Positions 55,152 through 63,739 are shown, counted from the first letter of the stretch. The stretch: 64,000 nt of DNA from Telluria beijingensis (GCF_030770395.1 NZ_CP132480.1:4436039-4500038), one strand, 5' to 3'. Made by a program: numbers and translations. The notes: generated by a model from the letters alone, not told the origin.

Positions 55152-56198
55152 ATGAAAATCAGCCGTCGCAGTTTTGGCGCCATCGCCGCCGCCTTGTCCC
55201 TGCCCATGTTTGCCGCGGCGCGTCCGCATTCCCCACGTCCCATGAAGAAGCTCGTCAAACCGCCGCGCCTGAAGCGCGGCGACACCATCGGCCTGATCGC
55301 ACCTGGCGGCTACACCACCGAGCGCGCCATCGAGAAAGCGGTGCGCAATATCGAAGCGCTGGGTTTCAGGGTCAGGCCCGGCGCCTACCTGCGCGAGGTG
55401 TTCGGCAACTATGGCGGGTCGGTGCAGCAGCGGCTGGCCGATGTACACGCGATGTTCGCCGACCCGGACGTCAAGGCGATCTGGCCGATCCGCGGCGGCT
55501 CGGGTTGCATCTCGCTGCTCGCTGGCCTGGACTACGACCTCATTCGCCGCAATCCCAAAGTGTTGATCGGCTATTCCGACATCACCGCGCTGCATCTCGC
55601 GATTTACAAGCAAACCGGCCTGGTGACCTTCCACGGACCGGTGGCGTCGTCGACGATGACGCCGTATTCGACCGAGCACATGATGGCGGTGCTGACTGAT
55701 CCGCAGGCCAATTACACGATCCCGATGTCGCCTGACAATGCCGCACGCGCCGCGAGCGAACCGCATTTCGGCGTCCATACCTTCACCCACGGTGTGGCGA
55801 CCGGGCCGCTCATGGGCGGCAACCTGTCGCTGGTGGCGGCGCTGGCCGGCACGCCGTATGCGGCCGACATCAAGGACAGCATCCTGTTCCTGGAAGAGGT
55901 GAACGAGGCGCCATACCGCATCGACCGCTGGATGACCCAGCTCGATCTGGCGGGCGGTTTTAACAATGCGGCGGCGCTGGTGGTGGGTATTTGCGAGAAC
56001 TGCGGGCCGGAGCATGAAGACATCTCATTGACCCTCGAACGCACGCTGGGGCTGCACCTGCATCCGCTGACCATCCCGGCGGTATCGGGCTATTCGATCG
56101 GGCATATCCGCAACCAGTTCACCTTGCCGATGGGGATCCAGGCCAGGATCGACACGAAGGCGCAGACGATGACGTTGTTGGAGGCCGCCGTCAGCTGA
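55152..56198 (+). CDS. ldcA: LD-carboxypeptidase (S66 family) with Tat-like signal
   Basis: 348 residues. The S66 fold shows RGDTIGLIAPGG, IRGGSGCISLLAGLDYD and the nucleophile S142 in IGYSDITALHLAIYK; FLEEVNEAPYRIDR and GYSIGHIRNQF supply the Glu and His of the triad. It removes the terminal D-Ala from tetrapeptides. Unlike cytoplasmic E. coli LdcA, this protein starts MKISRRSFGAIAAALSLPMF, a twin-arginine type signal, so export to the periplasm is likely. ATG 55152 comes directly after repeat copy C. Confidence 0.92.
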   Translation: MKISRRSFGAIAAALSLPMFAAARPHSPRPMKKLVKPPRLKRGDTIGLIAPGGYTTERAIEKAVRNIEALGFRVRPGAYLREVFGNYGGSVQQRLADVHAMFADPDVKAIWPIRGGSGCISLLAGLDYDLIRRNPKVLIGYSDITALHLAIYKQTGLVTFHGPVASSTMTPYSTEHMMAVLTDPQANYTIPMSPDNAARAASEPHFGVHTFTHGVATGPLMGGNLSLVAALAGTPYAADIKDSILFLEEVNEAPYRIDRWMTQLDLAGGFNNAAALVVGICENCGPEHEDISLTLERTLGLHLHPLTIPAVSGYSIGHIRNQFTLPMGIQARIDTKAQTMTLLEAAVS

Positions 56199-56739
56199 CC
56201 CGGCGACTCATCATGACCGACCCGTGCGACTCGCCGTCGATCCGGTACAGGTCGGGCACTTCGCCGGTGACGACGAAGCCGCAGCGCGCGTACAGCCGGC
56301 GCGCGGCATGGTTCACCGACAGCACGTCCAGGTCCACCCATTCGAGCGGCGGCGTGGCGCCGGCCCAGGCCAGCGCATGGTCGACCAGCACCTTGCCCAG
56401 TCCCAGGCGCCGCGCATCGCGGTGCACGCCCATGCCGAGCAGGGTACGGTGGGTGGATGCCGGCTCCGGCCGCGCGCGCAGGTCGACGTGGCCGGCGATA
56501 TAGCCGGCGCCATCGAGCGCGATCCACACCCGGCGCCAGCCCGGCTGGCCGAGCGGCGTATCGAGGCCGCCGGCAAAGGCGGCCGCTTTCTCCGGCGGGA
56601 AGCGCGACAGGGCCCGCGATTGCGGCTGGAACAGGGAGGTGCCGGCGCGGCCATTGTCCTGCAGGTGGTCGTCGAGGTAGAGGAACAGCTGCGGCAGCCG
56701 TTCCGGTTCCAACGCCACGATGCGCAGGACGGGCTGCAT
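56191..56739 (-). CDS. GNAT family N-acetyltransferase
   Basis: 182 residues. GNAT motif A reads LLGMGVHRDARRLGLGKVLVDHAL, followed by LDVLSVNHAARRLYARCGFVVTGEVPD. The acceptor is unknown. The ATG overlaps the stop of the upstream acyl-CoA dehydrogenase gene (TGATG), so it is coupled to the fatty/branched acyl-CoA genes. Its 3' end overlaps the convergent LD-carboxypeptidase by 8 bases. Confidence 0.85.
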   Translation of the reverse strand: MQPVLRIVALEPERLPQLFLYLDDHLQDNGRAGTSLFQPQSRALSRFPPEKAAAFAGGLDTPLGQPGWRRVWIALDGAGYIAGHVDLRARPEPASTHRTLLGMGVHRDARRLGLGKVLVDHALAWAGATPPLEWVDLDVLSVNHAARRLYARCGFVVTGEVPDLYRIDGESHGSVMMSRRVS

Positions 56740-57866
56740 CAGAGCGCGCGCGCGATCAGGATCTTCTGGATGTCGCTGGTGCCTTCGTAGATCTGGCACA
56801 CGCGCACGTCGCGGTAGATGCGCTCGACCGGGAAGTCGGCCACGTAGCCGTAGCCGCCGAACACCTGCATCGCGCTGGAGACGACGTTCTCGGCCATCTC
56901 GGACGCGAACAGCTTGGCCATCGCGGCTTCCTTCAGGCAGGGCAGGCCCGCATCCTTCATCGACGCCGCGTGCAGGATCAGCTGGCGCGCGGCCTCGATC
57001 TTCATCGCCATCTCGGCCAGCCGGAACTGCACCGCCTGGTGCTCGAAGATCGGCTTGCCGAAGCTCTCGCGTTCCTTTGCATAGCTCAGGGCCGCCTCGT
57101 AGGCCGCGCGCGCCATGCCGACCGATTGCGAGGCGATGCCGATACGGCCGCCCTCGAGGCCGGACAGGGCGATCTTGTAGCCCATGCCTTCCTCGCCAAT
57201 CAAATTCCCGGCCGGGATGCGGCAGTTGTCGAACACGATCTGCGCCGTGTCCGACGAATGCTGGCCCATCTTGTGCTCGATGCCGGCCACGATGTAGCCC
57301 GGGGTGTCGACCGGCACCCAGAAGGCGCTGATGCCCTTCTTGCCGGCGGCTTTATCGGTGACCGCCATGACGATGGCCACGTCGCCGTGCTTGCCGCTGG
57401 TGATGAACTGCTTGGTGCCGTTGATGACGTAATGATCGCCATCACGGGTTGCCGTGGTGCGCAGCGCCGCCGCGTCGCTGCCGGTATGCGGCTCGGTCAG
57501 GGCGAAGGCGCCCAGCAGCTCGCCCTGGGCCAGCGGCCGCAGCCAGCGCTGTTTCTGTTCCTCGTTCGCGTACATCATGGCGATGCTGCACACGGGGCAG
57601 TTGTTGACCGAGATGATGGTCGAGGTGCCGCCGTCGCCGGCCGCGATTTCTTCCAGCACCAGCGCCAGCGACACGTAATCCAGGCCCGCGCCGCCGTACT
57701 GCTCGAGCACCGCCACGCCGAAGGCGCCCAGGGCCGCCAGTTCCTTCAGCTCCTCTTTCGGGAAGTGGTGCTCGCGGTCCCAGCGCGCGGCGTTGGGGGC
57801 CAGGCGCTCCTGCGCAAAGCTGCGCAGGGCGTCGCGGATCATCTGGTGTTCTTCGCTCAGGATCAT
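56739..57866 (-). CDS. Acyl-CoA dehydrogenase (short/branched-chain type)
   Basis: 375 residues. FAD-dependent acyl-CoA dehydrogenase: AFALTEPHTGSDAAAL, YVINGTKQFITSGKHGD, MGQHSSDTAQIVFDNCRIP and the catalytic Glu E361 in YEGTSDIQKILIAR, the position used by short- and medium-chain enzymes rather than by isovaleryl-CoA dehydrogenase. It may act on butyryl-CoA or 2-methylbutyryl-CoA. It lies downstream of thiolase and SDR genes in the liuA region. Confidence 0.92.
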   Translation of the reverse strand: MILSEEHQMIRDALRSFAQERLAPNAARWDREHHFPKEELKELAALGAFGVAVLEQYGGAGLDYVSLALVLEEIAAGDGGTSTIISVNNCPVCSIAMMYANEEQKQRWLRPLAQGELLGAFALTEPHTGSDAAALRTTATRDGDHYVINGTKQFITSGKHGDVAIVMAVTDKAAGKKGISAFWVPVDTPGYIVAGIEHKMGQHSSDTAQIVFDNCRIPAGNLIGEEGMGYKIALSGLEGGRIGIASQSVGMARAAYEAALSYAKERESFGKPIFEHQAVQFRLAEMAMKIEAARQLILHAASMKDAGLPCLKEAAMAKLFASEMAENVVSSAMQVFGGYGYVADFPVERIYRDVRVCQIYEGTSDIQKILIARAL

Positions 57867-57900
57867 GGTGTCTCGTGTGTTCTTGTAGGGTGATGACGGC

Positions 57901-58569
57901 TTACCAGGCGATGGGCGCGCCGTCGTGGTTCAGGAAGCTGCCGTTGGCGCTGGCGTCCACTCGCGCCAGGGTGGCGCGCAGGTCGCGCACGCTGTGTTCC
58001 GGGGTGAGGCCGGCCTCGGCGCCGCCCATATCGGTCTGGACCCAGCCCGGATGGAAGGCGACACAGGTCACGCCTTGCGCGCCATAGGTGATCGATGCGT
58101 CCTTCAGCACCGAGTTCAGGGCCGCCTTGCTGGCGCGGTACAGGGTGCCGTTGGCGGCGGAGCGCTCGCCGATCGATCCCATGCGCGAGGACAGCACGGC
58201 CAGCCTGCCGCGGGTGTCGGCCAGCAGCGGCGCCACGACCGGGATCAGGCGCATGCTCGACAGCACATTGGTGTGCATGACGGTGTCGAATTCGGGGCCG
58301 GTGGGGAAGCTGCCGTGGGTCGGGCCATAGACACCGGCCACCAGCCAGGCCACGTCGAGCTGTTCGTCGTCGAGGCGCCAGGCCAGCGCCGCGATCGAGT
58401 CGGCCACCGTGACGTCGAGCTGGTGGGCCTCGGCGCCCAGCTGGGCCAGTTCGTCGCAGTCTTCCTGCTTGCGCGCGGTGGCGATGACGCGCCAGCCCTC
58501 AAGCCGGTACTGGCGGACCATTTCGTGGCCGATGCCGCGCGAGGCGCCGACGATCAGTGCGGTGGGCAT
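57901..58569 (-). CDS. SDR family oxidoreductase
   Basis: 222 residues. Short-chain dehydrogenase with TALIVGASRGIGHEMVRQY (nucleotide motif, 3-21), VAGVYG in place of NNAG, and YRASKAAL with Tyr-xxx-Lys. It resembles the C-factor/csgA-like branch of SDRs. AAGGAG is well placed before ATG 58569. Role in branched-chain acid metabolism is possible from context but not shown. Confidence 0.86.
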   Translation of the reverse strand: MPTALIVGASRGIGHEMVRQYRLEGWRVIATARKQEDCDELAQLGAEAHQLDVTVADSIAALAWRLDDEQLDVAWLVAGVYGPTHGSFPTGPEFDTVMHTNVLSSMRLIPVVAPLLADTRGRLAVLSSRMGSIGERSAANGTLYRASKAALNSVLKDASITYGAQGVTCVAFHPGWVQTDMGGAEAGLTPEHSVRDLRATLARVDASANGSFLNHDGAPIAW

Positions 58570-58655
58570 GATGAACTCCTTGTGAACGGTGTTTGACAAG
58601 ACATCTTCAATGTTCGCATGGTTTGTTCATCATTGCCGCGCACTGGCCGAAGGGA

Positions 58656-59855
58656 TTACACCAGCTCGACCGCCATGGCAGTGGCTTCGCCGCCGCCGAT
58701 GCACAGCGACGCCACGCCGCGCTTCCCGCCGCTGCGCTTGAGCGCGCCGAGCAGGGTGACGATGATGCGCGCGCCCGAGGCGCCGATCGGGTGGCCCAGC
58801 GCGCAGGCGCCGCCGTGGACGTTGACCTTGCCGTGCGGGATGTCGAGGTCGCGCATGGCGGCCATCGGCACCGCGGCGAAGGCTTCGTTGATCTCGAACA
58901 GGTCGACGTCGCCAGCCGTCCAGCCGGTCTTCTTGAACAGCTTCTGCATCGCGCCGATCGGGGCGGTGGTGAACAGGTTCGGCTCTTGCGCGAAGGTAGC
59001 GTGGCCCAGCACGCGTGCGATCGGGGTGAGACCAAGTTCTTTCGCTTTGGATTCGCGCATCATCACCAGCGCGGCGGCGCCGTCGTTGATCGACGACGAC
59101 GAGGCGGCGGTCACGGTGCCATCCTTCTTGAAGGCCGGCTTGAGCGACGGGATCTTGTCGACCTTGGCCTTGAGCGGGCCTTCGTCCTTGTCGATCACGG
59201 TCTCGCCGGCGCGGCTGGTGACGGTGACCGGCGCGATTTCCCAGTCGAAGCCGCCGTCCGTGCTCGCGGCCTGCGCACGTTTGACCGAGGCGATCGCGAA
59301 CGCATCCTGCTCTTCGCGCGTGAACCCGTAGCTGGCCACGCACTCTTCTGCAAACGTGCCCATCGAGCGGCCTTCGCCGGTCTTTTCGTTGCGCGAGTAG
59401 GCGTCTTCGAGGCCGTCGAGCATCATGTGGTCGAACATCGGCGCGTGGCCGATGCGGTAGCCGCCGCGCGCCTTCGGGATCAGGTAGGGGGCATTGGTCA
59501 TCGACTCCATGCCGCCGGCGACCACGATGTCGGCGCTGCCGGCCAGCAGCTGGTCATGGGCGAAGATGGCGCTCTGCATCGCCGAGCCGCACATCTTGGA
59601 CAGTGTGACGGCGCCGGTCGACATCGGCAGGCCGGCCTTGATCAGCGCCTGGCGCGCCGGGGCCTGGCCCTGGCCGGCCATCAGGCAGTTGCCGAAATAG
59701 ACGTGCTCGACCGACTCAGGCTTGACGCCGGCGCGCTCGACGGCGGCCTTGATCGCCACCGCGCCGAGGTCGCTTGCGCTTCTGGAAGAAAAATCGCCCT
59801 GGAAGGCGCCCATTGGCGTGCGTGCTGCGCCGACGATAACGACGGGATCGTTCAT
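58656..59855 (-). CDS. Acetyl-CoA C-acyltransferase (thiolase)
   Basis: 399 residues. Thiolase catalytic residues are present: nucleophile C89 in TLSKMCGSAMQSAI, the NEAFAAVPMAAMRDL block, HGGACALGHPIGASGAR with the His base and CIGGGEATAMAVE with the second Cys. It could finish leucine breakdown by splitting acetoacetyl-CoA, or work in butyrate/PHB metabolism. GGAG lies about 9 bases before ATG 59855. Repeat copy D separates it from liuA. Confidence 0.93.
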   Translation of the reverse strand: MNDPVVIVGAARTPMGAFQGDFSSRSASDLGAVAIKAAVERAGVKPESVEHVYFGNCLMAGQGQAPARQALIKAGLPMSTGAVTLSKMCGSAMQSAIFAHDQLLAGSADIVVAGGMESMTNAPYLIPKARGGYRIGHAPMFDHMMLDGLEDAYSRNEKTGEGRSMGTFAEECVASYGFTREEQDAFAIASVKRAQAASTDGGFDWEIAPVTVTSRAGETVIDKDEGPLKAKVDKIPSLKPAFKKDGTVTAASSSSINDGAAALVMMRESKAKELGLTPIARVLGHATFAQEPNLFTTAPIGAMQKLFKKTGWTAGDVDLFEINEAFAAVPMAAMRDLDIPHGKVNVHGGACALGHPIGASGARIIVTLLGALKRSGGKRGVASLCIGGGEATAMAVELV

Positions 59856-59886
59856 GGTGTGTGTCTCCAATAAGGAAGTCGATGAA

Positions 59887-59992
59887 TCGTCGTCCCCGCG
59901 CAGGCGGGGACCCAAGTTATTTCGCGTACCGCTAGCGTCTATATCGCTGGCCTGCGCGCAAACTTGGGTTCCCGCCTACGCGGGAACGACTT
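59887..59992. repeat. Paired-palindrome interspersed repeat, copy D
   Basis: Arms 59887-59917 (CGTCCCCGCGCAGGCGGGGA core) and 59962-59992 (ending GCGGGAACGACTT) face each other. It lies between liuA and the thiolase gene on the minus strand, again inside a leucine-degradation transcription unit, as copy B does. Confidence 0.88.
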
Positions 59993-60002
59993 CAAAAGCG
60001 TA

Positions 60003-61187
60003 TTACATGGTTTCGCCGAACAGCTCGCGGCCGATCAGCATGCGGCGGATTTCGCTGGTGCCGGCGCCGATCTCATAGAGCTTGGCGTCGCGCCACAGGC
60101 GGCCGACCGGGTATTCATTGATGTAGCCGTTGCCGCCCAGGGTCTGGATCGCCTCGCCCGCCATCCAGGTGGCCTTCTCGGCGCTGTACAGGATGGCGCC
60201 GGCGGCGTCCTTGCGCAGGGCGCGCACTTGTTCGGGCATCGTTGCGCGGTCGCAGGCCTGGCCCACGGCGTACACATACGCGCGGCAAGCCATCATAGTC
60301 GAATACATATCGGCGATCTTGCCCTGCATCAGCTGGAACTCACCGATCGCCTGGCCGAACTGCTTGCGGTCATGGATATACGGCACCACGACGTCCATGC
60401 AGGCCGACATGATGCCCAGCGGGCCGCCGGACAGCACGGTGCGCTCGAAGTCCAGGCCCGACATCAGGACATTGACGCCGCGACCGACGCCGCCCAGCAC
60501 GTTTTCCACCGGCACTTCGCAATCTTGGAACACCAGCTCGCCGGTATGCGAACCGCGCATGCCCAGCTTGTCCAGTTTCTGGGCGATCGAGAACCCCTTA
60601 TAACCTTTTTCGATCAGGAAGGCGGTCATGCCGCGCGGGCCGGCTTCCAGGTCGGTCTTGGCGTACACCACCAGGGTGTCGGCGTCCGGGCCGTTGGTGA
60701 TCCACATCTTGTTTCCGTTCAGCACATAGTGGTCGCCCTTGAGGTCGGCCCGCAGTTTCATGCTGACCACGTCGGAACCGGCGTTCGGCTCGGACATCGC
60801 CAGCGCCCCGACGTGCTCGCCCGAGATCAGCTTGGGCAGGTACTTGCGCTTTTGTTCTTCGTTGCCGTTGCGCTTGATCTGGTTGACGCACAGGTTCGAG
60901 TGGGCGCCATACGACAGGCCGACCGAGGCCGAGGCGCGCGAGATCTCTTCCATGGCGACGATGTGGGCCAGGTAACCCATATTGGCGCCGCCGTACTCTT
61001 CGCCGACGGTGATGCCCAGCAGGCCCAGTTCGCCCATCTTTTTCCACAGGTCCATCGGGAACTGGTCGCTGTGGTCGATCTCGGCAGCGCGTGGGGCGAT
61101 CTCGGCCTCGGCGAATTGTTGGACTGCTTCGCGCAGCGCGGCGATGTCTTCGCCATGGTCAAAGGTCAAGCCTGGAAGGTGCAGCAT
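60003..61187 (-). CDS. liuA: Isovaleryl-CoA dehydrogenase
   Basis: 394 residues. Acyl-CoA dehydrogenase fold with [42 protein letters not shown] and [17 protein letters not shown]. The catalytic Glu lies in the helix G position (E248 in [16 protein letters not shown]), which distinguishes isovaleryl-CoA dehydrogenase from other members, and [13 protein letters not shown] has Gly where those enzymes have Glu. It catalyses the first committed step of leucine breakdown. A LiuR-type operator overlaps its promoter. Confidence 0.96.
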   Translation of the reverse strand: MLHLPGLTFDHGEDIAALREAVQQFAEAEIAPRAAEIDHSDQFPMDLWKKMGELGLLGITVGEEYGGANMGYLAHIVAMEEISRASASVGLSYGAHSNLCVNQIKRNGNEEQKRKYLPKLISGEHVGALAMSEPNAGSDVVSMKLRADLKGDHYVLNGNKMWITNGPDADTLVVYAKTDLEAGPRGMTAFLIEKGYKGFSIAQKLDKLGMRGSHTGELVFQDCEVPVENVLGGVGRGVNVLMSGLDFERTVLSGGPLGIMSACMDVVVPYIHDRKQFGQAIGEFQLMQGKIADMYSTMMACRAYVYAVGQACDRATMPEQVRALRKDAAGAILYSAEKATWMAGEAIQTLGGNGYINEYPVGRLWRDAKLYEIGAGTSEIRRMLIGRELFGETM

Positions 61188-61234
61188 GTCGTCCTCACGG
61201 TCAGCGGTGGATGGGTAGAAGCCAATGCTGGAAT

Positions 61235-61263
61235 ATCATACTCGCCCATTACGTTAACGTAAA
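61235..61263 (-). promoter_or_regulatory. Promoter of liuA
   Basis: On the minus strand TTTACG (61263-61258) and TATGAT (61240-61235) are 17 bases apart. The -35 is embedded in the LiuR-type operator. Predicted leader is about 40 bases, and GAGGA precedes the liuA start codon. Confidence 0.6.
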
Positions 61264-61270
61264 CGTCAAT
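61250..61270 (-). promoter_or_regulatory. LiuR-type operator in front of liuA
   Basis: On the minus strand the site starts TTGACGTTTACGTTAACGTA. It includes the perfect palindrome TTACGTTAACGTAA (61249-61262) and shares the core TTKACGTTTACGTYAAC with the sites at 33546 and 61788. It overlaps the -35 box of liuA. Confidence 0.75.
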
Positions 61271-61317
61271 CAGGTGGCGAAAAAAAGGGGCGGTTTCGCG
61301 CCCCGATTTCAAGCTGC

Positions 61318-61725
61318 TCAGGCCGCGGCAGCATTGCCGCTCAAGTCCTCGCTGAGCAGGCGCCGGCATTCCTCTTCATGGGTCGAGATTTCTTCCAGCG
61401 CCATTTCGATGTCGGCGCGCTGCTGCTCCAGGGTCAGGCGCTGCTGGCCCAGGATGCCCAGGAAGCGCTGGATCTGGGCCACGGTGTCCTTCGGCGACTC
61501 GTACATATCGACGATGCTTTTGATTTCGGACAAGGTCAGGCCGAGGCGCTTGCCGCGCAGAGTCAGTTTCAGGCGCGTGCGGTCGCGCGGGGTGTAGACG
61601 CGGTTGCGTCCGCCCACGCCTTCGCGCATCGGACTGAGCAGGCCCTGGTCTTCATAGAAGCGGATCGCCCTGGCGGTGATGTCGAATTCGCGTGCCAGTT
61701 CGGCGATGGTATAGGTGGTAGGCAT
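61318..61725 (-). CDS. liuR: MerR family regulator of leucine catabolism
   Basis: 135 residues. The MerR winged helix starts YTIAELAREFDITARAIRFYEDQGLLSP, and a C-terminal helix (~80-120) would form the dimer coiled coil. No metal-binding cysteines are conserved, arguing against a metal sensor. Position directly upstream of liuA, and sequence style, match LiuR, the MerR-type regulator of branched-chain amino-acid degradation in proteobacteria. It is divergent from the MBL-fold hydrolase gene, with an operator in between. Confidence 0.9.
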   Translation of the reverse strand: MPTTYTIAELAREFDITARAIRFYEDQGLLSPMREGVGGRNRVYTPRDRTRLKLTLRGKRLGLTLSEIKSIVDMYESPKDTVAQIQRFLGILGQQRLTLEQQRADIEMALEEISTHEEECRRLLSEDLSGNAAAA

Positions 61726-61787
61726 GGGCTGTGGGGCGGTTGGGAGACGACGACGGGAATCGCTTAGAATCGAAAGACGATACCTGA

Positions 61788-61808
61788 TTGCCGTTTACGT
61801 TAACTGTC
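61788..61808 (+). promoter_or_regulatory. LiuR-type operator between liuR and the MBL-fold gene
   Basis: On the plus strand TTGCCGTTTACGTTAAC (61788-61804) matches the core TTKACGTTTACGTYAAC with one mismatch; the last four bases are less similar. It lies 53 bases before the MBL-fold start codon and 63 bases before liuR, so it could serve both. Confidence 0.55.
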
Positions 61809-61860
61809 AGTTCTACCACATTGTAGCGCGCTCCTCGCCCCTGGAAAACGAAAGATTGCC

Positions 61861-62913
61861 ATGAATGCCCTCGAAGCCCAGCTGAATTATCCATTCGACG
61901 ACACCATCCCTGTTCCCGGCGCCGTGCATGACATCGTGCCCGGCCTGCGCTGGGCACGCATGCCATTGCCGTTTGCGCTGGATCATATCAATGTGTGGCT
62001 GCTGGAAGACGAGATCGAGGGCCGGCGCGGCTGGAGCCTGATCGACACCGGCGCCGGCACCGACGCCACCCGCGCCGCCTGGGAACAGGTGCTGGCCGAC
62101 GGCCTGGACGGCCAGCCGCTGGTGCGCGTGATCGCCACCCATTGCCATCCCGACCACGTCGGCTTGTCCGGCTGGCTGACCGGGCGCTTCGATACGCCAT
62201 TCTGGACCACCACCGGCGAGTTCGGCTTCATGCGCATGATGGCGGCCGGCTTGCCCGGCGTGGACGGGCCGTCGGCCATACCCCATTTCGAGCGCCACGG
62301 TTTGGCAGATGATGCGATGCTGGAACAAATGCGGAGCCGCCGCAATTATTATCCTTCTCTGGTACCATTGGTACCGGAATCTTATACTCGTCTGCAGGAT
62401 GGCCAGGTCGTCAGTATCGGTCGAAATACATGGCGCGTGATCACCGGTTTTGGACACTCGCCGGAACATGCCTCGCTGTATTGCGCCGCGCTGAACGTGC
62501 TGGTGTCGGGCGATATGGTGTTGCCGCGCATTTCGACCAATGTCTCGGTGTTTGCGGTGGAGCCCGAAGGCAATCCGCTTCAGCTCTACCTCGATTCGCT
62601 GTCGAAGTTTGCCGATTTGCCGGAAGACGTGCTGGTGCTGCCGGCGCATGGCAAGCCGTTCCGCGGCCTGCATACGCGTATTACCCAGCTGCGCGAGCAC
62701 CATGTGGCGCGGCTGGCCGAGGTGATCGCGGCCTGCGCCACGCCGCAGTCGGCGGTGGACATCGTGCCGGTCATGTTCCGTCGGCCGCTCGATGCGCACC
62801 AGCTCAGCTTTGCCCTGGGTGAGGCTCTGGCCCACCTGCACAAGCTGTGGTACGACGGCGTATTACGCCGGATGAAAGGTAACGATGGCGTGGTGAGATT
62901 TCAAGAAATCTAA
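61861..62913 (+). CDS. MBL fold metallo-hydrolase
   Basis: 350 residues. Metallo-beta-lactamase fold with the zinc motif THCHPDHVG (about 96-104), GFGHSPEHAS and SGDMVLPRIS, then LPAHGKPF, and a C-terminal helical domain. This subgroup includes hydroxyacylglutathione-hydrolase-like and thioesterase-like enzymes. Its start shares the intergenic region, with a LiuR-type operator, with liuR, so a link with acyl-CoA metabolism, for instance thioester hydrolysis, is plausible but unproven. Confidence 0.9.
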   Translation: MNALEAQLNYPFDDTIPVPGAVHDIVPGLRWARMPLPFALDHINVWLLEDEIEGRRGWSLIDTGAGTDATRAAWEQVLADGLDGQPLVRVIATHCHPDHVGLSGWLTGRFDTPFWTTTGEFGFMRMMAAGLPGVDGPSAIPHFERHGLADDAMLEQMRSRRNYYPSLVPLVPESYTRLQDGQVVSIGRNTWRVITGFGHSPEHASLYCAALNVLVSGDMVLPRISTNVSVFAVEPEGNPLQLYLDSLSKFADLPEDVLVLPAHGKPFRGLHTRITQLREHHVARLAEVIAACATPQSAVDIVPVMFRRPLDAHQLSFALGEALAHLHKLWYDGVLRRMKGNDGVVRFQEI

Positions 62914-63190
62914 CATTGATATTGTAACCACAGGATACAAATTTTTTGGTACGTGTATTCCAGTCAGCTTGTGTAAGTAATGATGCGTAGACTTATTCAT
63001 TTCGGATAACGCAAAATTTAATGAGAATCGTTCTATGGCGTATTGCTGTTGGGAATTGGTGTCACTCGGCGTAAAAACTCTTAAATAACCACATCATTGT
63101 TACATTTTAGTTGTATGATTTGGACCCTAATGGCTTCTCATCCATAAGGGAGAGAGCCACCACCCGTCAAGCCTCATAACCAGTATCACG
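62914..63190. promoter_or_regulatory. AT-rich intergenic region upstream of the HTH regulator
   Basis: 277 bases with base composition far more AT-rich than the rest of the window and no ORF of note. It contains AATGAGAATCGTTCTAT (63020-63036), which resembles part of a Fur box, and a TATGAT (63114-63119) that could be a -10 element for the downstream gene. The remaining sequence shows no repeat or RNA fold that I recognise. Confidence 0.4.
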
Positions 63191-63607
63191 ATGAATTCAA
63201 CGAATGAACGGGAGAGCTTCAGCGAGCGTCTGCAGCAGGCCCTGAAGAACGCACACTATTCCCCCGACAGCCCGACGCGCCTGGCGCGAGAATTTAATAT
63301 CCGCTTCGAAGGACGTCCAATCACCGTCCACGCGGCCCGCAAATGGCTGGTAGGCGAAGCCATCCCCACGCAAGAAAAGCTGCGCATGATCGCCCAATGG
63401 CTGGGCGTGCCGGCCGACTGGCTGCGCTTTGGCGGCGCCGAGCAGGCCGCCAGCGCCGATGCCGCCAACGGCGGCGCCCGCTTCGAATCGGCCGACGTCA
63501 AGCTGATCGCCGACCTGCAGCGCCTGGACGAGCACCACCGCCAGCTGGCGCGCGAGTTCATCCGCATGCTGGTGCGCATGAACCACCAGAAGGCGGAAGC
63601 GAAGTAA
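63191..63607 (+). CDS. Helix-turn-helix transcriptional regulator
   Basis: 138 residues. An N-terminal XRE-like fold reads SERLQQALKNAHYSPDSPTRLAREFN, then VHAARKWLVGEAIPTQEKLRMIAQWLGVPADWLRFG, as in phage-repressor-like regulators found widely in Oxalobacteraceae. The C-terminal ~50 residues are helical (ADVKLIADLQRLDEHHRQLAREFIRMLVRM), probably for oligomerisation. No phage genes accompany it. Its long AT-rich leader suggests complex control. Confidence 0.82.
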   Translation: MNSTNERESFSERLQQALKNAHYSPDSPTRLAREFNIRFEGRPITVHAARKWLVGEAIPTQEKLRMIAQWLGVPADWLRFGGAEQAASADAANGGARFESADVKLIADLQRLDEHHRQLAREFIRMLVRMNHQKAEAK

Positions 63608-63739
63608 GCTTCAGGCTTCAAGTTTCTTCGCTGCACTTTTTGCATGCAGAACGGCACAAACCGGCTTGGCTGGTTCATAATCTGTGCAGGTGGCGGGGAT
63701 TCCCGCCGCCTTTCCAGGTTCACCAGGAGCAGCTGACGC

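Noticed and set aside
52022..55288. Minus-strand open frame of 1088 codons opposite the TonB-dependent receptor
   Set aside because: Shadow of the receptor gene: composition is rich in Arg, Gly and Ala without domains, and the sense frame has signal peptide, plug and barrel motifs.
63191..63607. HTH regulator considered as a prophage remnant
   Set aside because: No integrase, excisionase, phage structural gene or att repeats nearby; similar solitary regulators are common in this family of bacteria.
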